Assembly (NCBI GenBank): GCA_030998225.1
Contig: JAPYXD010000677.1
Span: forward strand, 13,205,501 to 13,269,500
Origin: Diplolepis rosae
Lineage: Eukaryota > Arthropoda > Insecta > Hymenoptera > Diplolepididae
Direction: 5' to 3'
Length of the DNA: 64,000 bases
In this document: piece after piece, positions 45,765 to 58,112 of the stretch
How positions within the stretch are numbered: position 1 is the first letter of the stretch
How the letters are laid out: each line of letters opens with the position of its first letter
Notes under the pieces: model-generated
The model's input: the letters and a program-made list of their open reading frames with translations, nothing else
What the model was told of the DNA's origin: nothing
Database searches by the model: none
Position numbers and translations under genes: made by a program

Positions 45765-46556
45765 ATATTTTGTAAGAAATATTGCTTCCGTCATAAATGA
45801 GTGTTTTTTAAAAAAGGCATCTTTATTCTTTTAGAAATATTTATTTTAACAGGAATTTCTATTTTAAGTTCAATATTAAATATGGATTCTGAGATGCATA
45901 TTTTGAAAATAATTATATACTGCATATTCAAATAATAATACATTTATGAACTAACATAAACATATTTAGTTCCATCGAATGAGCAGTTTTGCTTGCAGTC
46001 GCATGCAATCTAACTCGGATTTGAGATACTACCAAATGATAAACTAGCCTCGTGCGAGGAATAGAGATGCAAATGGAACGGAAATGCCTTCGAAACATCC
46101 CGAATCTGCTTCACACGATAATTCTCTCGTGCGACGGCATTCACACCTACAACGTTATAAGCGCATACGGGCTCATTTATCCTACACACCTGTTAATTCG
46201 ATTAACACACTGGTTATGGCTACACATCAATGAGTTCAAATCCACAGAAAGACCGGGATTATAACAAATTAATGACTACTCGAGAATCGAAATCCTAATG
46301 GCAAGTGTAAAAACGTTCCTGATGCTAAAACCAACAAGGGGAAAAAAGATTATCTGTATTAGCCCATGTGGAAAACTTTCCAACTTAAGCCAGTTTTTAG
46401 TTGGACGCCACGTTGGATCCAACTATAGGATTCTCACATGAAAAACAATTTGAAAATTACTGAAAAATCATATAAATGATTAAGTGGTAACACCACTGTA
46501 AAAATCTAAAATAAAACATTTTTTTGGGATTTTTTTGGATTGATGGAAAAGTAAAG
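45765..46556. other. Non-coding stretch
   Basis: A GC-richer unique block at about 46000-46270 holds a 70-codon frame (46052-46264) with no domain recognised. The rest is AT-rich. Confidence 0.4.
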
Positions 46557-47225
46557 GGATGATAATATTCAAAGATCTTATTAACGATGTCTTTAATTGT
46601 TCAAAAAAAAAATTATTCATAAATAGTACAAAATGGCGACGCTTGAGCTATTCTCGGGAGGCATGTTTTTAAAAACAGGACGCAGCTTAATTCCAACAAT
46701 TTCCATTGTATTCACTACTCTCTAAATCTGAATCAGTCAAATTTTTACTGATTGAATCAGTGATTTGACTTTGTACTGATTCACCAGTTAAAAAATATAT
46801 TTCACTATTAATTCAGTTGATTATCACTAATTGAATTAGTGGAAAAAATATTTGCACTGTTAAATCAGTTAATTTTCACTGAAGCAATAAATGGAATTTG
46901 ACTGATTTACAGTAACCACTTTTTAGCTATTTGAATCAGTGAAATTTCACTGACAATCAGTAGATTTTGACTGATTCATATTTAGAGAGTAGAAATTTTG
47001 ACCATATCTTTAAAATAACATTCCGAAGAGGAGTCCGTATGGGATTTTCGATGCGTTGATTTTAAAATTATTTATTGACAAATGATAGCCCCTTTTTTTT
47101 ACACTGCGTGCCGCAAAGCGCCTCAAATTCAACATGCCTCCCGAGAATGGCCCCAGCATCGCCATTTTGTACCATTTATGAATAAATTTTTTTTTGAACA
47201 ACTAAAAACACGGTTAATATCATCC
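46557..47225. mobile_element. Palindromic element interrupted by a MITE
   Basis: The arms carry 'agtacaaaatggcgacgc' and 'tctcgggaggcatgtt', with their complements at 47107-47180. The ends ggatgata / tatcatcc are at 46557 and 47225. The MITE 46716-46991 lies in the left arm. The minus frame at 47010-47201 is an arm read-through. Confidence 0.65.
46716..46991. mobile_element. TA-flanked MITE, 'ctctctaaat...aatcagt' family, nested
   Basis: TA-CTCTCTAAATCTGAATCA to TGATTCATATTTAGAGAG-TA, inner CACTGATT-type units; same family as 45542-45764. Confidence 0.85.
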
Positions 47226-49139
47226 GACAAAAAGGAGGAAAGATAGTTAAAAAAAGATAATAAATTCTGACTCAAATGATGGTGGTAAAGTACACAAATT
47301 TTTATTATATTTATTGCAAAATATAATTTTTATAAATAAATTGTTGTTTATATCAGAATATGTAGAGCACAATTTAGAAGAACAGAATATTGTGGTAGAT
47401 AATTTAGACGATTTGTTAGATTTTATAAATAGGTATATATATGTATACCATACATTCTACGTATAAAAATCATTGATTCAATATTTTTAAACATATCATT
47501 CATAACAACTGTATGAAAAAATAAAGATAAATTTGTATTAATTTTTTACTCGTGAATCTTTACGTAATTTTTGTGCAAAATATTTGTTGCGTGACGAAGA
47601 ATATAAGTACACAAATCTTAATTCTGTACATGGTAAGCTTCTGTACTTGAAAATTTCAACATTCAAAAGAAGTATAGTTATAAAAAAAAAATAAAGGGAT
47701 CTTTTGAAAATTTATATGGAATATATCAGTAATGAAATTTAAACACGGGCATGAAGCAGGTTAGCCTAACTAGGGCCCATGTGGTTTTCCCTGCTGGGCT
47801 AGATCTGGGTTTAGCGTTACAAATCAACAAAACTTTTTGTTGGGATAACAAAAGTTTTCTTGGGACAGCAAAAAAAAGGTGTAGATTGTATATCAACAAT
47901 CCGTTTTCTAATAAAAGCAAATCTTTTTTCATCTCCGTGAATGCTTATATATTAATACAGCTAGAATCAGATATTATTAATATTTACTATGGAATTTCTA
48001 ATTCTGGAATGCATGCAATATTTCCATATGATCAGATCTGAATTGCATGTTTAAAAAGTAAAATACTAAAGTTCAGTTGAATTTTTAAATGAACTGACAT
48101 TATTATGTCTTGCAACGTAAAGGTAATAAATCTACCTCGATTTGTTGTAATTCTGAGCAAGACGTTCAGCTACACGCACTTGTAATTTATTGATCGAATC
48201 AAACTTTCAGTTTGCAATTTCTGTAAATATATTTCAGACATTGTCGATTGTAAGTTCCGTAAAGCATACTTTACCGTTGAGCATATATCACTTTTCTTCG
48301 CGAGGGTTGTGACGTATATATTTTCGATTCTACAGGTGTGAAGGCCGAACAAATAATACGCGAGATATATGTATATTTCTTTACAATAAGAAAGCGAGAT
48401 TAGTGATAATATACAATGTTGCCTTGCAAAACGCAAACGACGTAGAGTTTGAGATTCTAATGCTTAAGAGAACGTACAGCCTGCGTGGTCCAACTCGGGC
48501 TTACGTATGTAAATCGAGACCACGTATTAATTGCCTAATGGCTAAATCGAAGTTATTACCGCGTTTTGCATAAAGGCAAAACCGCACTCTGGTCTAATCA
48601 GCGTATTTCCCTCGTTTCGAAAGCGAGATGGAAGATCGTTATTAAGATTTATATTTTTCGAAACGGAGCGAGTTTACATTTACTTACATGGCCTTGATGA
48701 AGAAGAGTTCTAATAAATTGCAAAAGGGGAAAATTATGCAAATTTTAACAATAAAAGTTGTTCGATTTGATATATATGCTTGTAATTTGTTTTGAGACCG
48801 AAAGATCAATTTTTTAGATGGTAAAGAAATTTCTTTAGATGTAGTAGATATTAGAGTACAATTCACCGCTTTTTTGTGAACTTAATAGATTTTTTGATAA
48901 AAGTTAGAGCAATGCATGTTGAATTAACACAATAAGGAATTTCCTTTGAAATGTTAATTTACAAGGCATTTCTGTAACAATTGCCGACAAATCTTTCATA
49001 TTCACAAAAAAGCGATGAGTTGTATTGAAATATCTGTTAACATTATATGAATATTATCCTACCACTATTTTCACTTATGGACTCAGTAAATGTAACAGAT
49101 TTTTTTTCTCTGTGTTATTGGTTGCGTATTCTCAAAGCA
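47226..49139. other. Non-coding stretch
   Basis: AT-rich with a GC-richer unique block at about 48120-48660. The frames at 47751-48041 (+) and 47726-47932 (-) overlap on opposite strands and neither shows a domain. Confidence 0.4.
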
Positions 49140-49760
49140 TAAATAAGCCATTATTATATTCTCACCATAAATAAGAAGGTATTAGTTTAATGTGAAAAAT
49201 GACTTTCGAAATTTTCATCTAATATTTAGGTTTTGAGATATTTTTCGATTGAACAAAATTTAGGAGACTTACAGCATGTTAAAATTATACGAAATACGAA
49301 AAAAAGTTATGATACAAAATTGTTTACTACATAAAGATCTAAAAATTTGAATCGCTACATTTTTTTATAAGCTGTATTTTTTTTTAAATTTGAAAAAATA
49401 CTATTGATAATCGAAAATTTGAGTTTTTGACCATAATTTTTAAAGAATTTGAAAATCTTTCTGTGGAAAAAAGACGCTTTCGACTGCGCTGGGATTCGAG
49501 CCCAGGTCTTTCGATTGCAAAAAAACGTAAGAATGAAAAATTGTTCACTTCAATAAGGTTTCAATTGCATAATTTGTTTTAATGCAATTTTAGTTCTAAT
49601 GGATATAAAGTTTATTTGAAATCAAATACAAATTTAGTAACTTGGAGAAAATGTAATTCACATTTACAATATTATAAAATTAACTTGAGTTTCAGTATCA
49701 AATTACAAGAAATAAACTTGAATTTATGCGAAGAATATAAGACCCAGTGCGAAGCGCAAA
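49140..49760. repeat. Partial copy of the 'acattctcatca' dispersed repeat
   Basis: Bases 49155-49330 match 52980-53380 and 56660-57180 ('aaggtatt.gttt.atgtgaaaaa', 'acgaaatacgaaaaaa.gttatgataca'). The right part (49600-49800) matches 57830-58090, including a degraded 'gcgaagcgc' motif. The tRNA-like repeat at 49450-49516 is inserted or included. Confidence 0.6.
49450..49516 (-). repeat. Dispersed repeat with a tRNA T-arm-like hairpin
   Basis: On the minus strand CTGGG-CTCGAAT-CCCAG forms a 5-bp stem with a T-loop-like 7-base loop, then GCGTC and a T-run. Nearly identical to 36606-36671. Confidence 0.45.
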
Positions 49761-49894
49761 GATGGAATCGTGCTCAAATTTGCGAACGAAGTGAGCTGTG
49801 TGAGTTTTTTTTTATAAGCATTGTACCAAAAATGCACCGACCTATAAATGATATTTGTATGTATATTAATAACACATATTCATTGGAACCATAA

Positions 49895-50534
49895 AACAGT
49901 TTCTTTAAATATTCCTGTTTTTTCTGTACAGATATAATAGAATTGTCTCAGGTTACGTGAATTAATATGTGATTATTGCAGAGGTAGATTAGACTCAACA
50001 CATTTATTTCAACATATTATCTCAGGTCGTGTTCAATTGAAACATTCACAAACTTAGTACAAAAATATGTTAATCTTCAATAGAGTATCGTCAAATAAAT
50101 TTAGTATTCAGCGCCTCCGGAGAAAATTATGTAGACTTTCTCCCATTTTACGCCCACATATATTGTCCCGACCTTTTCTTTCCTTTTTGCGTCTGACATT
50201 TGCGGAAATATTAATAAATGCCAAACACAAGTTTAATTTTACTACACTTGATGATTCATATTATGTTGACCTGCAAACAAAATTCGGATATAAAATTTCT
50301 CCGTTTTCTCCAGATGATAGGGCTGCAGGATAAAATTGTCTGTTCATACTATAATTTTCTGTAATGCTTTGACATTTATTATTTTTATTCCTTTTGAATT
50401 ATCCATATATTTTTTAATAGGTGGATTTTAAATGTGATGAAATTAGCTTCTAATTCCTTAAAATCTCTATTTTTTTGTTAAACATAAGTTAAAAGTTGAA
50501 CTTTGTAAAAAATGTATTTTTCAATATTTGAGAA
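49895..50534. other. AT-rich non-coding stretch
   Basis: An 88-codon frame at 50067-50333 (+) has no recognised domain. Nothing else seen. Confidence 0.35.
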
Positions 50535-50950
50535 ATATAATAGAAAACAATAAAAAACGTCTGTCAACTTCGTTTTCATAATAATTTTATTTAGAGTAAA
50601 TAAAACTGGAAAAGCTTTTAGCTACACTGTAAAAAATTTGTGGAATCTTCCCCACCCATTGTTGAGGAAAGTTCCCCTTTTTGGGGTAAACATACTTTTC
50701 CCCAAAGAACTATAGGATTTCCTTCAAGAAAATAGATCAATTCCAGAAAAAGCAAAGAATATCCCCCACAAATTAAGAGAATAAGTCAGCCACATATATT
50801 TTGAGGAAATTTTCCTATTTATGTTCTGGTTGTTCCAAAAAGCTTGAAAAATTTACGATAAATTTAGGGAAATGTGATACGGGGAATTTTCCCAATTTTA
50901 TTTTGTGATTTTTCCCAAAAATGGGATAACATTTAAAGCAAGAGATATTC
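50535..50950. mobile_element. Repeat arm with truncated 'tacactgtaaaa' MITE
   Basis: 50535-50624 is half of the palindrome seen at 35945-36078. At 50623 a MITE left end begins (TACACTGTAAAAAATTTG), but the matching right end TTTTACAGTGTA was not found before 51 kb. The interior has 'cccca.a/tggggaa' blocks. Confidence 0.5.
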
Positions 50951-52940
50951 TCTAATAAAAATAAATTAAGGCCTTCTTTCCCTTTAGTCTAAATACGGTA
51001 CTCTGCCTATTCCTTTTGTTGGTCTAGTCTCCTACTCATGCTTTGGTTTCCCTGCCATTAATTTTGAATGCTTCAGATATTGAGTTTTATTCTTCAGTGA
51101 CTTAAAACTTCCTGGCGTCTCTGATTTTGAATTTGCATTCAAAAATACAAAATATATGAATTTTCATTGAAAATTCTATGATGCGCAGTAAATTGCACTA
51201 ATAGGTATAAAATAACAAATTAAAAAATAACAGTTTCTTCAAGTAACATTATTTTTACTGAAGCAGATTATTTTTCAAATTAACTGATGATTCCAAGTTT
51301 CTCCAGGCAAATAATAAGTCCCTGATGTATCTAGCTTTTTTCTGCTTCCCCAAAAACTAGCCCCCTTGAGATATTTTTCACGTGATATCCTACATTAAAT
51401 ATATATTTTCATTTCATTTAATAATAATCTTCTATTTCAATTATTCAAGAAAACAATCTCGTTTCATAGAAAGGACATCTGCATCATTTTTCTCGAGTAG
51501 GGGACATGAAAGGATGTAAAATCGTCCTCGGTCTTCTCGCGTGGAAACGTCGGAAGTGATAAAATATCACCAGCTCCGGGGTTGTAAGTGGAGGGGGAAG
51601 AAAAGGCTGACGTTCATCGTAAGAAGAGGTCGGATGTTAGGTGAGCGAGTTAAGTGCAAAAGAGGTGAAATGGAGGAAGTAGGGGGGAGGGGGGGGGGGT
51701 ACGAATGCACATTGCACACCGCGGTGATAATGTAAATGATACTGGTGATGATTTCTAACTATAGTGATATAATGAATCCTGAGAATTCTTCCTTACAGAA
51801 TTCAAGAGGTTTTTCACACACAAGAAACCCCATTACTGTTGTTATTATTTTTAAAGAGTAGTCATTCTAGAAAAAATAATCAAATAGGGAAACAGTTATG
51901 CAGGAAAAATGGTTAATTAATTAATGTAATTAATTTAATTATGTGATGAGAACGTAAAAATTTTATATGTTAAAAAGAACTGAAAACATTAAAATGCAGT
52001 GAAGATATTTGTGCTATAAATCTGTTTTATGAAGACTTATTTATGAGAAGTGTTTTTCTAAACATAGTTTAATATTCTCAAGATTCAATAAAATTAGCAT
52101 TTAACTTTAAAAACATGAAGCTACTGATAGAATAAAATCGACGACCATTGTCTGTAATAAAAGCTTCACATAAGAAATGATTTCTAATGGTACTTTTATT
52201 TTTATAATGAAAAGCCTTCAAGATTGAAGGTGGAAAATCGCAGGAGTTCTGACTTTCAATTCAATATTTCCATTTAAACTATTCGGATTTGCATTTCTAT
52301 GACTTCTGGTGTTATATTTACAGTTGCATATTGTATACAAATTGAACATTTTTTGACGGTTCAATTGTCAAAACTCTATGTTTCATAAGTAAAATAAAAC
52401 TGATGATTGAATCGGTTTAGTTTTTACTGTTCACTTTAAAAAAGCCATAAATTTTGTTCGGGGTTTGACAATCTTTTATCGTTCTTGTAATATTTAAACG
52501 TTCTAGAGGTATTTCAAGTTTTGGATTTTCTTCTTTTCTCGATCAATTAGGAGCATCCAAATATATATATGTATATGTGTTTGGGGAATATACTGTCATT
52601 ATATAATTTATTGTAGAACAAAAAGCTCGAAAAATATTAAATTTCATGATGATAGTTTGCGACAGTTTTTAACAGTGGATTCCATTTCTGAATTAAAATC
52701 ACAGAGAAAACAAAAGCCAAAATTCATTTATAATATATTTTAACGTTAAAATTATAGTACACGGAGAAACCCAAGTTTACAATTTTTGCTAAACTACGTA
52801 TCAATTTAAGGAAAACATGTCATATTAAACATTTATCGTATTTATCGTCAAACGCTACTGTGATCTATACTAAAGCTTTATATAATTTTTCGAATCTTTA
52901 GTATTTTCACTGCGAAAAATTTCTAGCCAGCTAGGGGTGA
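50951..52940. other. Non-coding stretch with a purine-rich block
   Basis: 51540-51705 is GA-rich on the + strand and ends in a run of more than ten G (about 51690-51700), possibly able to form a quadruplex. The 64-codon frame over it (51541-51735) is a composition effect. The rest is AT-rich. Confidence 0.45.
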
Positions 52941-52979
52941 CTACCATTGCACCTCGATTTTCCATAGATTCCGAATATT

Positions 52980-53395
52980 TTTACATTCTCATCATACGAA
53001 AAGGTATTGGTTTTATGTGAAAAATAATTTTGGAAATTTCCATCAAATCTTTACGTTTTGAGACCCTCTGAGTCAGAAAAAACGGTTTTTACGAAAGTAT
53101 CTGTATGTAGGTCTGCCTGTCGGTCTGTCTGTAGGTCGTATTCTCTATAACTCTCGATAATTAGCATACTTCAACAGAGCCATAAAAGTTAGAACAAGTT
53201 CGTTAACCAGCCACATCCGACAAAAATTGTCGAAATAGGAGCATTTTTTGTGTTTTTGAGGAAAGCTTCATGAAAATATTCAAAATTCCAATACTGGTTT
53301 CTAATAGTTCTCATAAATTTATAATAATTATTCTCGAAACATTTTTCGATCAAACTAAAATTAGGAAAGTTACAGTATACTGTAAAAAAATTTCC
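52980..53395. repeat. 'acattctcatca' dispersed repeat, copy I (left part)
   Basis: Matches 56660-57080: ACATTCTCATCAT end, 'tattggttttatgtgaaaaa', a GTCT-rich run (53100-53140) and 'acaagttcgttaaccagcca'. The right end of the same copy seems to be at about 55660-55780, with the satellite and hairpin cluster lying between. Confidence 0.65.
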
Positions 53396-53559
53396 TGCAA
53401 CTTCACACCAATGGTGTATAGTTGCAAGCGCTTGGTGTGAGATTCAGGCGTGACTTTGGATTGGAATACTGTTTCACACCGAACTGGTGCTGATTTCTTT
53501 GAAGAGCAACACCAGTGTCACACTTACTGGTGTGCAGCCCAAAAATCAACATCTGCATC
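53396..53559. repeat. 'cacacc/ggtgtg' inverted units before the satellite
   Basis: Several CACACC and GGTGTG words in alternating orientation (TTCACACCAATGGTGTATAG, TGGTGTGAG, CACACCGAACTGGTG, ACACTTACTGGTGTGC) could form small hairpins. Unlike the adjoining 170-bp units. Confidence 0.5.
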
Positions 53560-54803
53560 TGCAACTTACCAGAGCCCGATATCTAGTATAGATGACACAG
53601 GACCGTCCCTAGAGTGTCAGGATCCACTTGTCCCAATTCGGCGAATTTGGACTGTTGTAAGATGTCAATTATTAGTTCAAGGAGGTTGGGGAGGTATTTG
53701 TTTCGAAATTGCAAGTCTCGAGAAGCATCTACAACTTACTAGAGTCCAATATCAAGTATGGATGACACAGGACCGTCCCTAGAGCGTCAGGATGCACTTG
53801 TCCCAATTTAGCGACTTTGGGCTGTTGTAAGATGTCAATGGTTGGATCAAGGAGGTTGAAGAGGTATTTGTTTCGAAGTTGCAAATCTCGAGAAGCATCT
53901 ACAACTTACTAGAGTCCGATATCAAGTATGGATGACACAGGACCGTCCCTAGAGCGTCAGGATACACTTGTCCCAATGTGGCGACTTTGGGCTGTTGTAA
54001 GATTCCAACGATTGGATCAAGGAGGTTAGGGAGGTATTTGTTTCGAAGTTGCAAGTCTCGAGAAGCATCTACAACTTACTAGAGTCCAATATCAAGTATG
54101 GATGACACAGGACCGTCCCTAGAGCGTCAGGATGCACTTGTCCCAATTTGGCGACTTTAAACTGTTGTAAGAAGTCAATTGTTAGTTCAAGGAGGTTGGG
54201 GAGGTATTTGTTTCGAAATTGCAAGTCTCCAGAAGCACCTGGAACTTACTAGAGTCCGATATATAGTATAGATGACAAGGGACCGTCCCTAGAGCGTCAG
54301 GAGGCACTTGTCCCAATTTTGCAACTTTGGACTGTTGTAAGATGTCAATGGTTGGATCAAGGAGGTTAGGGATGTATTTGTTTCGAAGTTGCAAGTCTCG
54401 AGAAGCATCTACAACTTACTAGAGTCCAATATCAAGTATGGATGACACAGGACCGTCCCTAGAGCGTCAGGATGCACTTGTCCCAATGTGGCGACTTTGG
54501 AATGTTGTAAGATTTCAATGATTGGATCAAGGAACTTGAGGAGGTATTCGTTTCGAAGTTCCAAATCTCGAGGTGCATCTGAAACTTACTAGAGTCCAAT
54601 ATCAAGTATGGATGACACAGGACCGTCCCTAGAGCGTCAGGATGCACTTGTCCCAATGTGGCGACTTTGGAATGTTGTAAGATTTCAATGATTGGATCAA
54701 GACGGTTAGGGAGGTATTTGTTTCGAAGCCCTAAGTCTCGAGAAGCATCTACAACTTACTAGAGTCCGATATCTAGTATAGATGACACAGGACCGTCCCT
54801 AGA
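53560..54803. repeat. 170-bp tandem satellite array
   Basis: The block GATGACACAGGACCGTCCCT recurs with its tenth base at 53600, 53770, 53940, 54110, 54280, 54450, 54620 and 54790: exactly 170 bp each time, about seven units. The unit also contains GTTGTAAGAT, TTGGATCAAGGAGGTT and ATTTGTTTCGAA. Units differ by a few substitutions but no indels. 170 is not a multiple of three, so open frames across it are accidental. Confidence 0.92.
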
Positions 54804-55590
54804 CATTACTCGAAACAAAACACAGCGAAAGCATTTCTGGTGATTGCAGCCCTCGTTTCACTTGGGCAGCAAACTTCACACTCATGCAATCGCTCTGTTT
54901 CGCCCCTTGTAATGTAATATGCTATTATGTAAGTAAAGTCTACGATTTTTTTCTTTTTTGATATATTTTGAAGAAAATAAATTATTTTAATTATATAATT
55001 TTTTTAATGCAAATGTGGCTCTAATGGATATAAAGTAAAAACACTATTGAAAATAAAAAATTCAATTTTTAACAAAAATATGGGCGATACTAAATAAGCT
55101 TTAAAATAAAAAATCATTTCATAGCGCCTCTTTTGAAAATCCGATTTTCGGTACCTCCGAAGCGGGACGAAACTGCGATTTTCAACCCTAGGGGCGAAAC
55201 TTTAAAGGTAGGGTTGCAAACCGCACTTTCGTCCCGCTTCACAGGTACCGAAAATCAAATTCTCAAAACAGTTGCTATGAAATAGTATATTACATTACAA
55301 GGGGTGAAACAGTAAATACAGTGTTTTGTTTCGAGTAATGTATACTATTTTTCATAGCAACTCTTTTGAGAATCTGATTGGCTGTAACTGTGGAGCGGGT
55401 TGAAACAGCGACTTTCAACCCTAGGGTTGAAAATCATAGTTTCAACCCGCTCTACAGGTATCGAAAATCGGATTTTCAAAGGAGGCGCTATGAAAAATAG
55501 TATGCATTACTCGAAACAAAACACAGCGAATGCAACTCGTCGTTTGCAATCGCTGTGTTTCGTCCCTTGTAATGCAATATACTATTGCTT
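54804..55590. repeat. Cluster of alternating stem-loop repeats
   Basis: Hairpin A (ATTACTCGAAACAAAACACA ... CGCTGTGTTTCG.CCCTTGTAAT) occurs at 54804-54914, inverted at about 55286-55340, and at 55503-55586. Hairpin B (AAAATCCGATTTTCGGTACC with GAAGCGGGACGAAAC and complements) occurs at about 55120-55275 and 55357-55496. The order is A, B, inverted A, B-like, A. The 83-codon frame at 55400-55651 is not coding. Confidence 0.7.
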
Positions 55591-56659
55591 AAAAACAGTC
55601 TTCGACTTTTTTTCCTTTTTCATATATTTGGAAGAATATACATTTTTTTAATTACGTAAATTATTAGAAAGTTACAGGAATGTATACTGAAAAACGAGCA
55701 TCTGTTATGATAAGAATGTGTTCCTTAAGGCTGATAGAGCCTCAAGTAAATTGAATGTCCTTTTCATTTAAAATCAAAAACAAATTTAGTAACTTTGTGA
55801 AAATGTAATTCACATATAAATAGACTTTTTATCAACTTGATCAGAAATTATGAACAAGAAAAAGGTGGTTGTTAAATAATCCAAGAGGTTGGGGTTCAAA
55901 AGCAGAAATTCATACTATTATACAAAGAATATGTTTCTATTTCATTTTGAGTAAGCCGTACGCTCGCACGCGGTCAGGATAATATCGTTTGGAGTTTGTG
56001 AGAACCCTCACTGTTATCCGTTCTATGTTTAAACGTGGAGTTTGTCATATACAGTATACTGTAAAGTATAGTCTCAAATATACCTACAAAGTCATTTCCG
56101 CAGCCAAGCTGCGAAAATACCCACCGAAATGAAGACTCGTTAGCGAGGGCTTATGGCTTACAGTTAATTACATTATGTTTTCCTCCAGCTGGAAGGTGTA
56201 AGCGAATAAATTTTCGTCTTCTTCTACCTTAAGGTCATCCTATAATAAATGTATATAGACTCAAACATCTTGATAGTTTCTCGTATTGGAAAATATCTCT
56301 TTTTCAATAATATTCCTGCAAATATGGATTCATAAGTCCAAGTTTAACTTTTCATTGTTATGCATTAATTACGAGGAAAATTGAAGGTTTTCAAACTGAA
56401 TTTTACTATATATATATATATCACATTAACATGATTCGTTAAAAATTAAAATTATATTTATAATTAGTATGAATTCTAGTAAGATAAAAATCCTCGTTTC
56501 GATTCCGAGCCCAATTGGTCCAGAATCCAGATTCATTGCCATTCTATATATTACACGAGTTACCTTTAAAAACATGCAGCAATGAATGAGAGTGGATTGT
56601 TAAAAGTTGTTTAACAGGTCCATCAAGCTAGCACCTCCACAATTGGAATTCCCCAATTT
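55591..56659. repeat. Right part of dispersed repeat copy I and adjoining DNA
   Basis: 55660-55810 matches 57708-57860 ('aagaatgtgttccttaaggc'). Further on is non-coding DNA with a weak hairpin at 56098 (GCAGCCAAGCTGC) and a TA run at 56407-56421. No gene. Confidence 0.5.
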
Positions 56660-56778
56660 TTTACATTCTCATCATGGATGAGAAGGTATTGGTTTTATGT
56701 GAAAAATGACTTTCGAAATTTTCATCAAATCTTTACATTTGAGACCCCCTCAGTCAGAAAAAAGGGTTTTTACGAAAG

Positions 56779-56825
<47 letters not shown>

Positions 56826-57860
56826 GTCTGTAGGTCGTGTGCGGCATAACTCTCGATAGAATTATCAGATTGAATTGAGCTTTGGTACACTTTATCGGAG
56901 CCGAAAAAGTAAGGACAAGTTCGTTAACCAGCCACATCCAATAAAAATTGAGGGATTGAACACTACTTTTGTGTTTTTGAAAATAATTTTTTGAAAAAAT
57001 AGAAAATTTCAATACTGGTTTTTGATAGTGCTCATAAATCTCTAAAAATTATCCTGATAACATTTTTTGATTAAATCAAAATTAGAAATGTTACAGCATA
57101 TTCAAATTCGAAAAAAGTCAATATCAAAATTCCATTTTCAAGTTAAATTATACGAGATACGAAAAAACGTTATGATACAATATTATTTTTTACATAAAGA
57201 CCTACAAATTTGAATTGTAACATTTTTTCATAAGATGCATATTTTTCTTATTAATTTAAAAAAAAACCATTGAAAATCCAAAATTCAATTTTTTAACAAT
57301 AATATGTGAAATACGAAAAAAACGTAAGAATACAAAGTTGTTCGTTTCAAAAAGATCTACAAATTTTGTCTCACACAGTTTCTGATAAAAGATATATTTT
57401 TCGTTTCAATTCCAAAAAATACGATTAAAATCCAAAAATTCCATTTTTTAGACAAAATATGTGAGATACAAAAAAAACTTTTAGATGAAAAATTGTTTGG
57501 CTAAATAAGGTCTACACATTCTTATTGAGAAATTTCTCGACAGGATGTATATTTTAATTTTTTGATTTTTAATATTGAAAAAATTCGATTTTTTTCACCA
57601 AAATATGTGAGATACGAAATAAGCGTTGTTCTGCAAAATCTTTTCCTTAAATAAAGTCTACGATTGTTTTTCCTTTTTGAGATATTTGGAAGAAAATAAA
57701 TTTATCAATAATCATGTAATTTATTAAAAAGTTACAAAAATGCATACAGAAAATCGAGCGCGAAGCGCGAGTGTCATGATGAGAATGTGTTCCTTAAGGC
57801 CGATAGAGCCTTAAGTAAATTGAATTTCCTGTTTCACTTAAACTGAAACAGAAACTTAGT
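56660..57860. repeat. 'acattctcatca' dispersed repeat, copy II
   Basis: Inverted ends ACATTCTCATCATG (about 56666) and CATGATGAGAATGT (about 57775). The interior has several diverged tandem-like segments ending 'gagatacgaaaaaa.gtt' (57140, 57310, 57460, 57610). No transposase is recognised, so the class is unknown. Confidence 0.6.
56779..56830. repeat. (GTCT)n microsatellite
   Basis: About twelve tandem TGTC/GTCT units inside the dispersed repeat. In copy I the same place (53100-53140) is an interrupted version. Confidence 0.95.
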
Positions 57861-58112
57861 GAATTTGAGAAAATGATTAATTACATCATCTTTAATATCA
57901 TGAAATTGGTTTGAGCTTCAGTATTAAATTATAAGAAATAAACTTAAACGTATGCGAAGAGTACAAGACCGAGCGCGAAGCGCGAGGTCCAGGAAGAACG
58001 GAGCGCGCAGCGCGACGATCGAGTATCACGGAGCGCGACGATCAAATCGCGCGCCCTAGGCGCGCTCAAACTTGCGCGCGATGAGAATGTGCCCGCGAAG
58101 CGGGCAGATTTT
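57755..58112. repeat. GC-rich hairpin-rich segment, 'gcgcgaagcgcg' motif
   Basis: GAGCGCGAAGCGCGAG at 57755-57770 and 57971-57986, then variants GAGCGCGCAGCGCGAC, GAGCGCGACG, GCGCGCCCTAGGCGCGC and CCCGCGAAGCGGG up to 58105. Each forms a short GC hairpin. Composition is very different from the AT-rich surroundings. Part of the dispersed repeat: 49736-49800 is a decayed copy. Confidence 0.8.

Noticed and set aside
53450..53782. 110-codon frame over the start of the satellite
   Set aside because: The repeat unit is 170 bp, not a multiple of three, so the frame cannot be maintained along the array.
53560..54803. CRISPR-like array
   Set aside because: There is no short repeat and variable spacer alternation; the whole 170-bp unit is repeated, and the context is eukaryotic.
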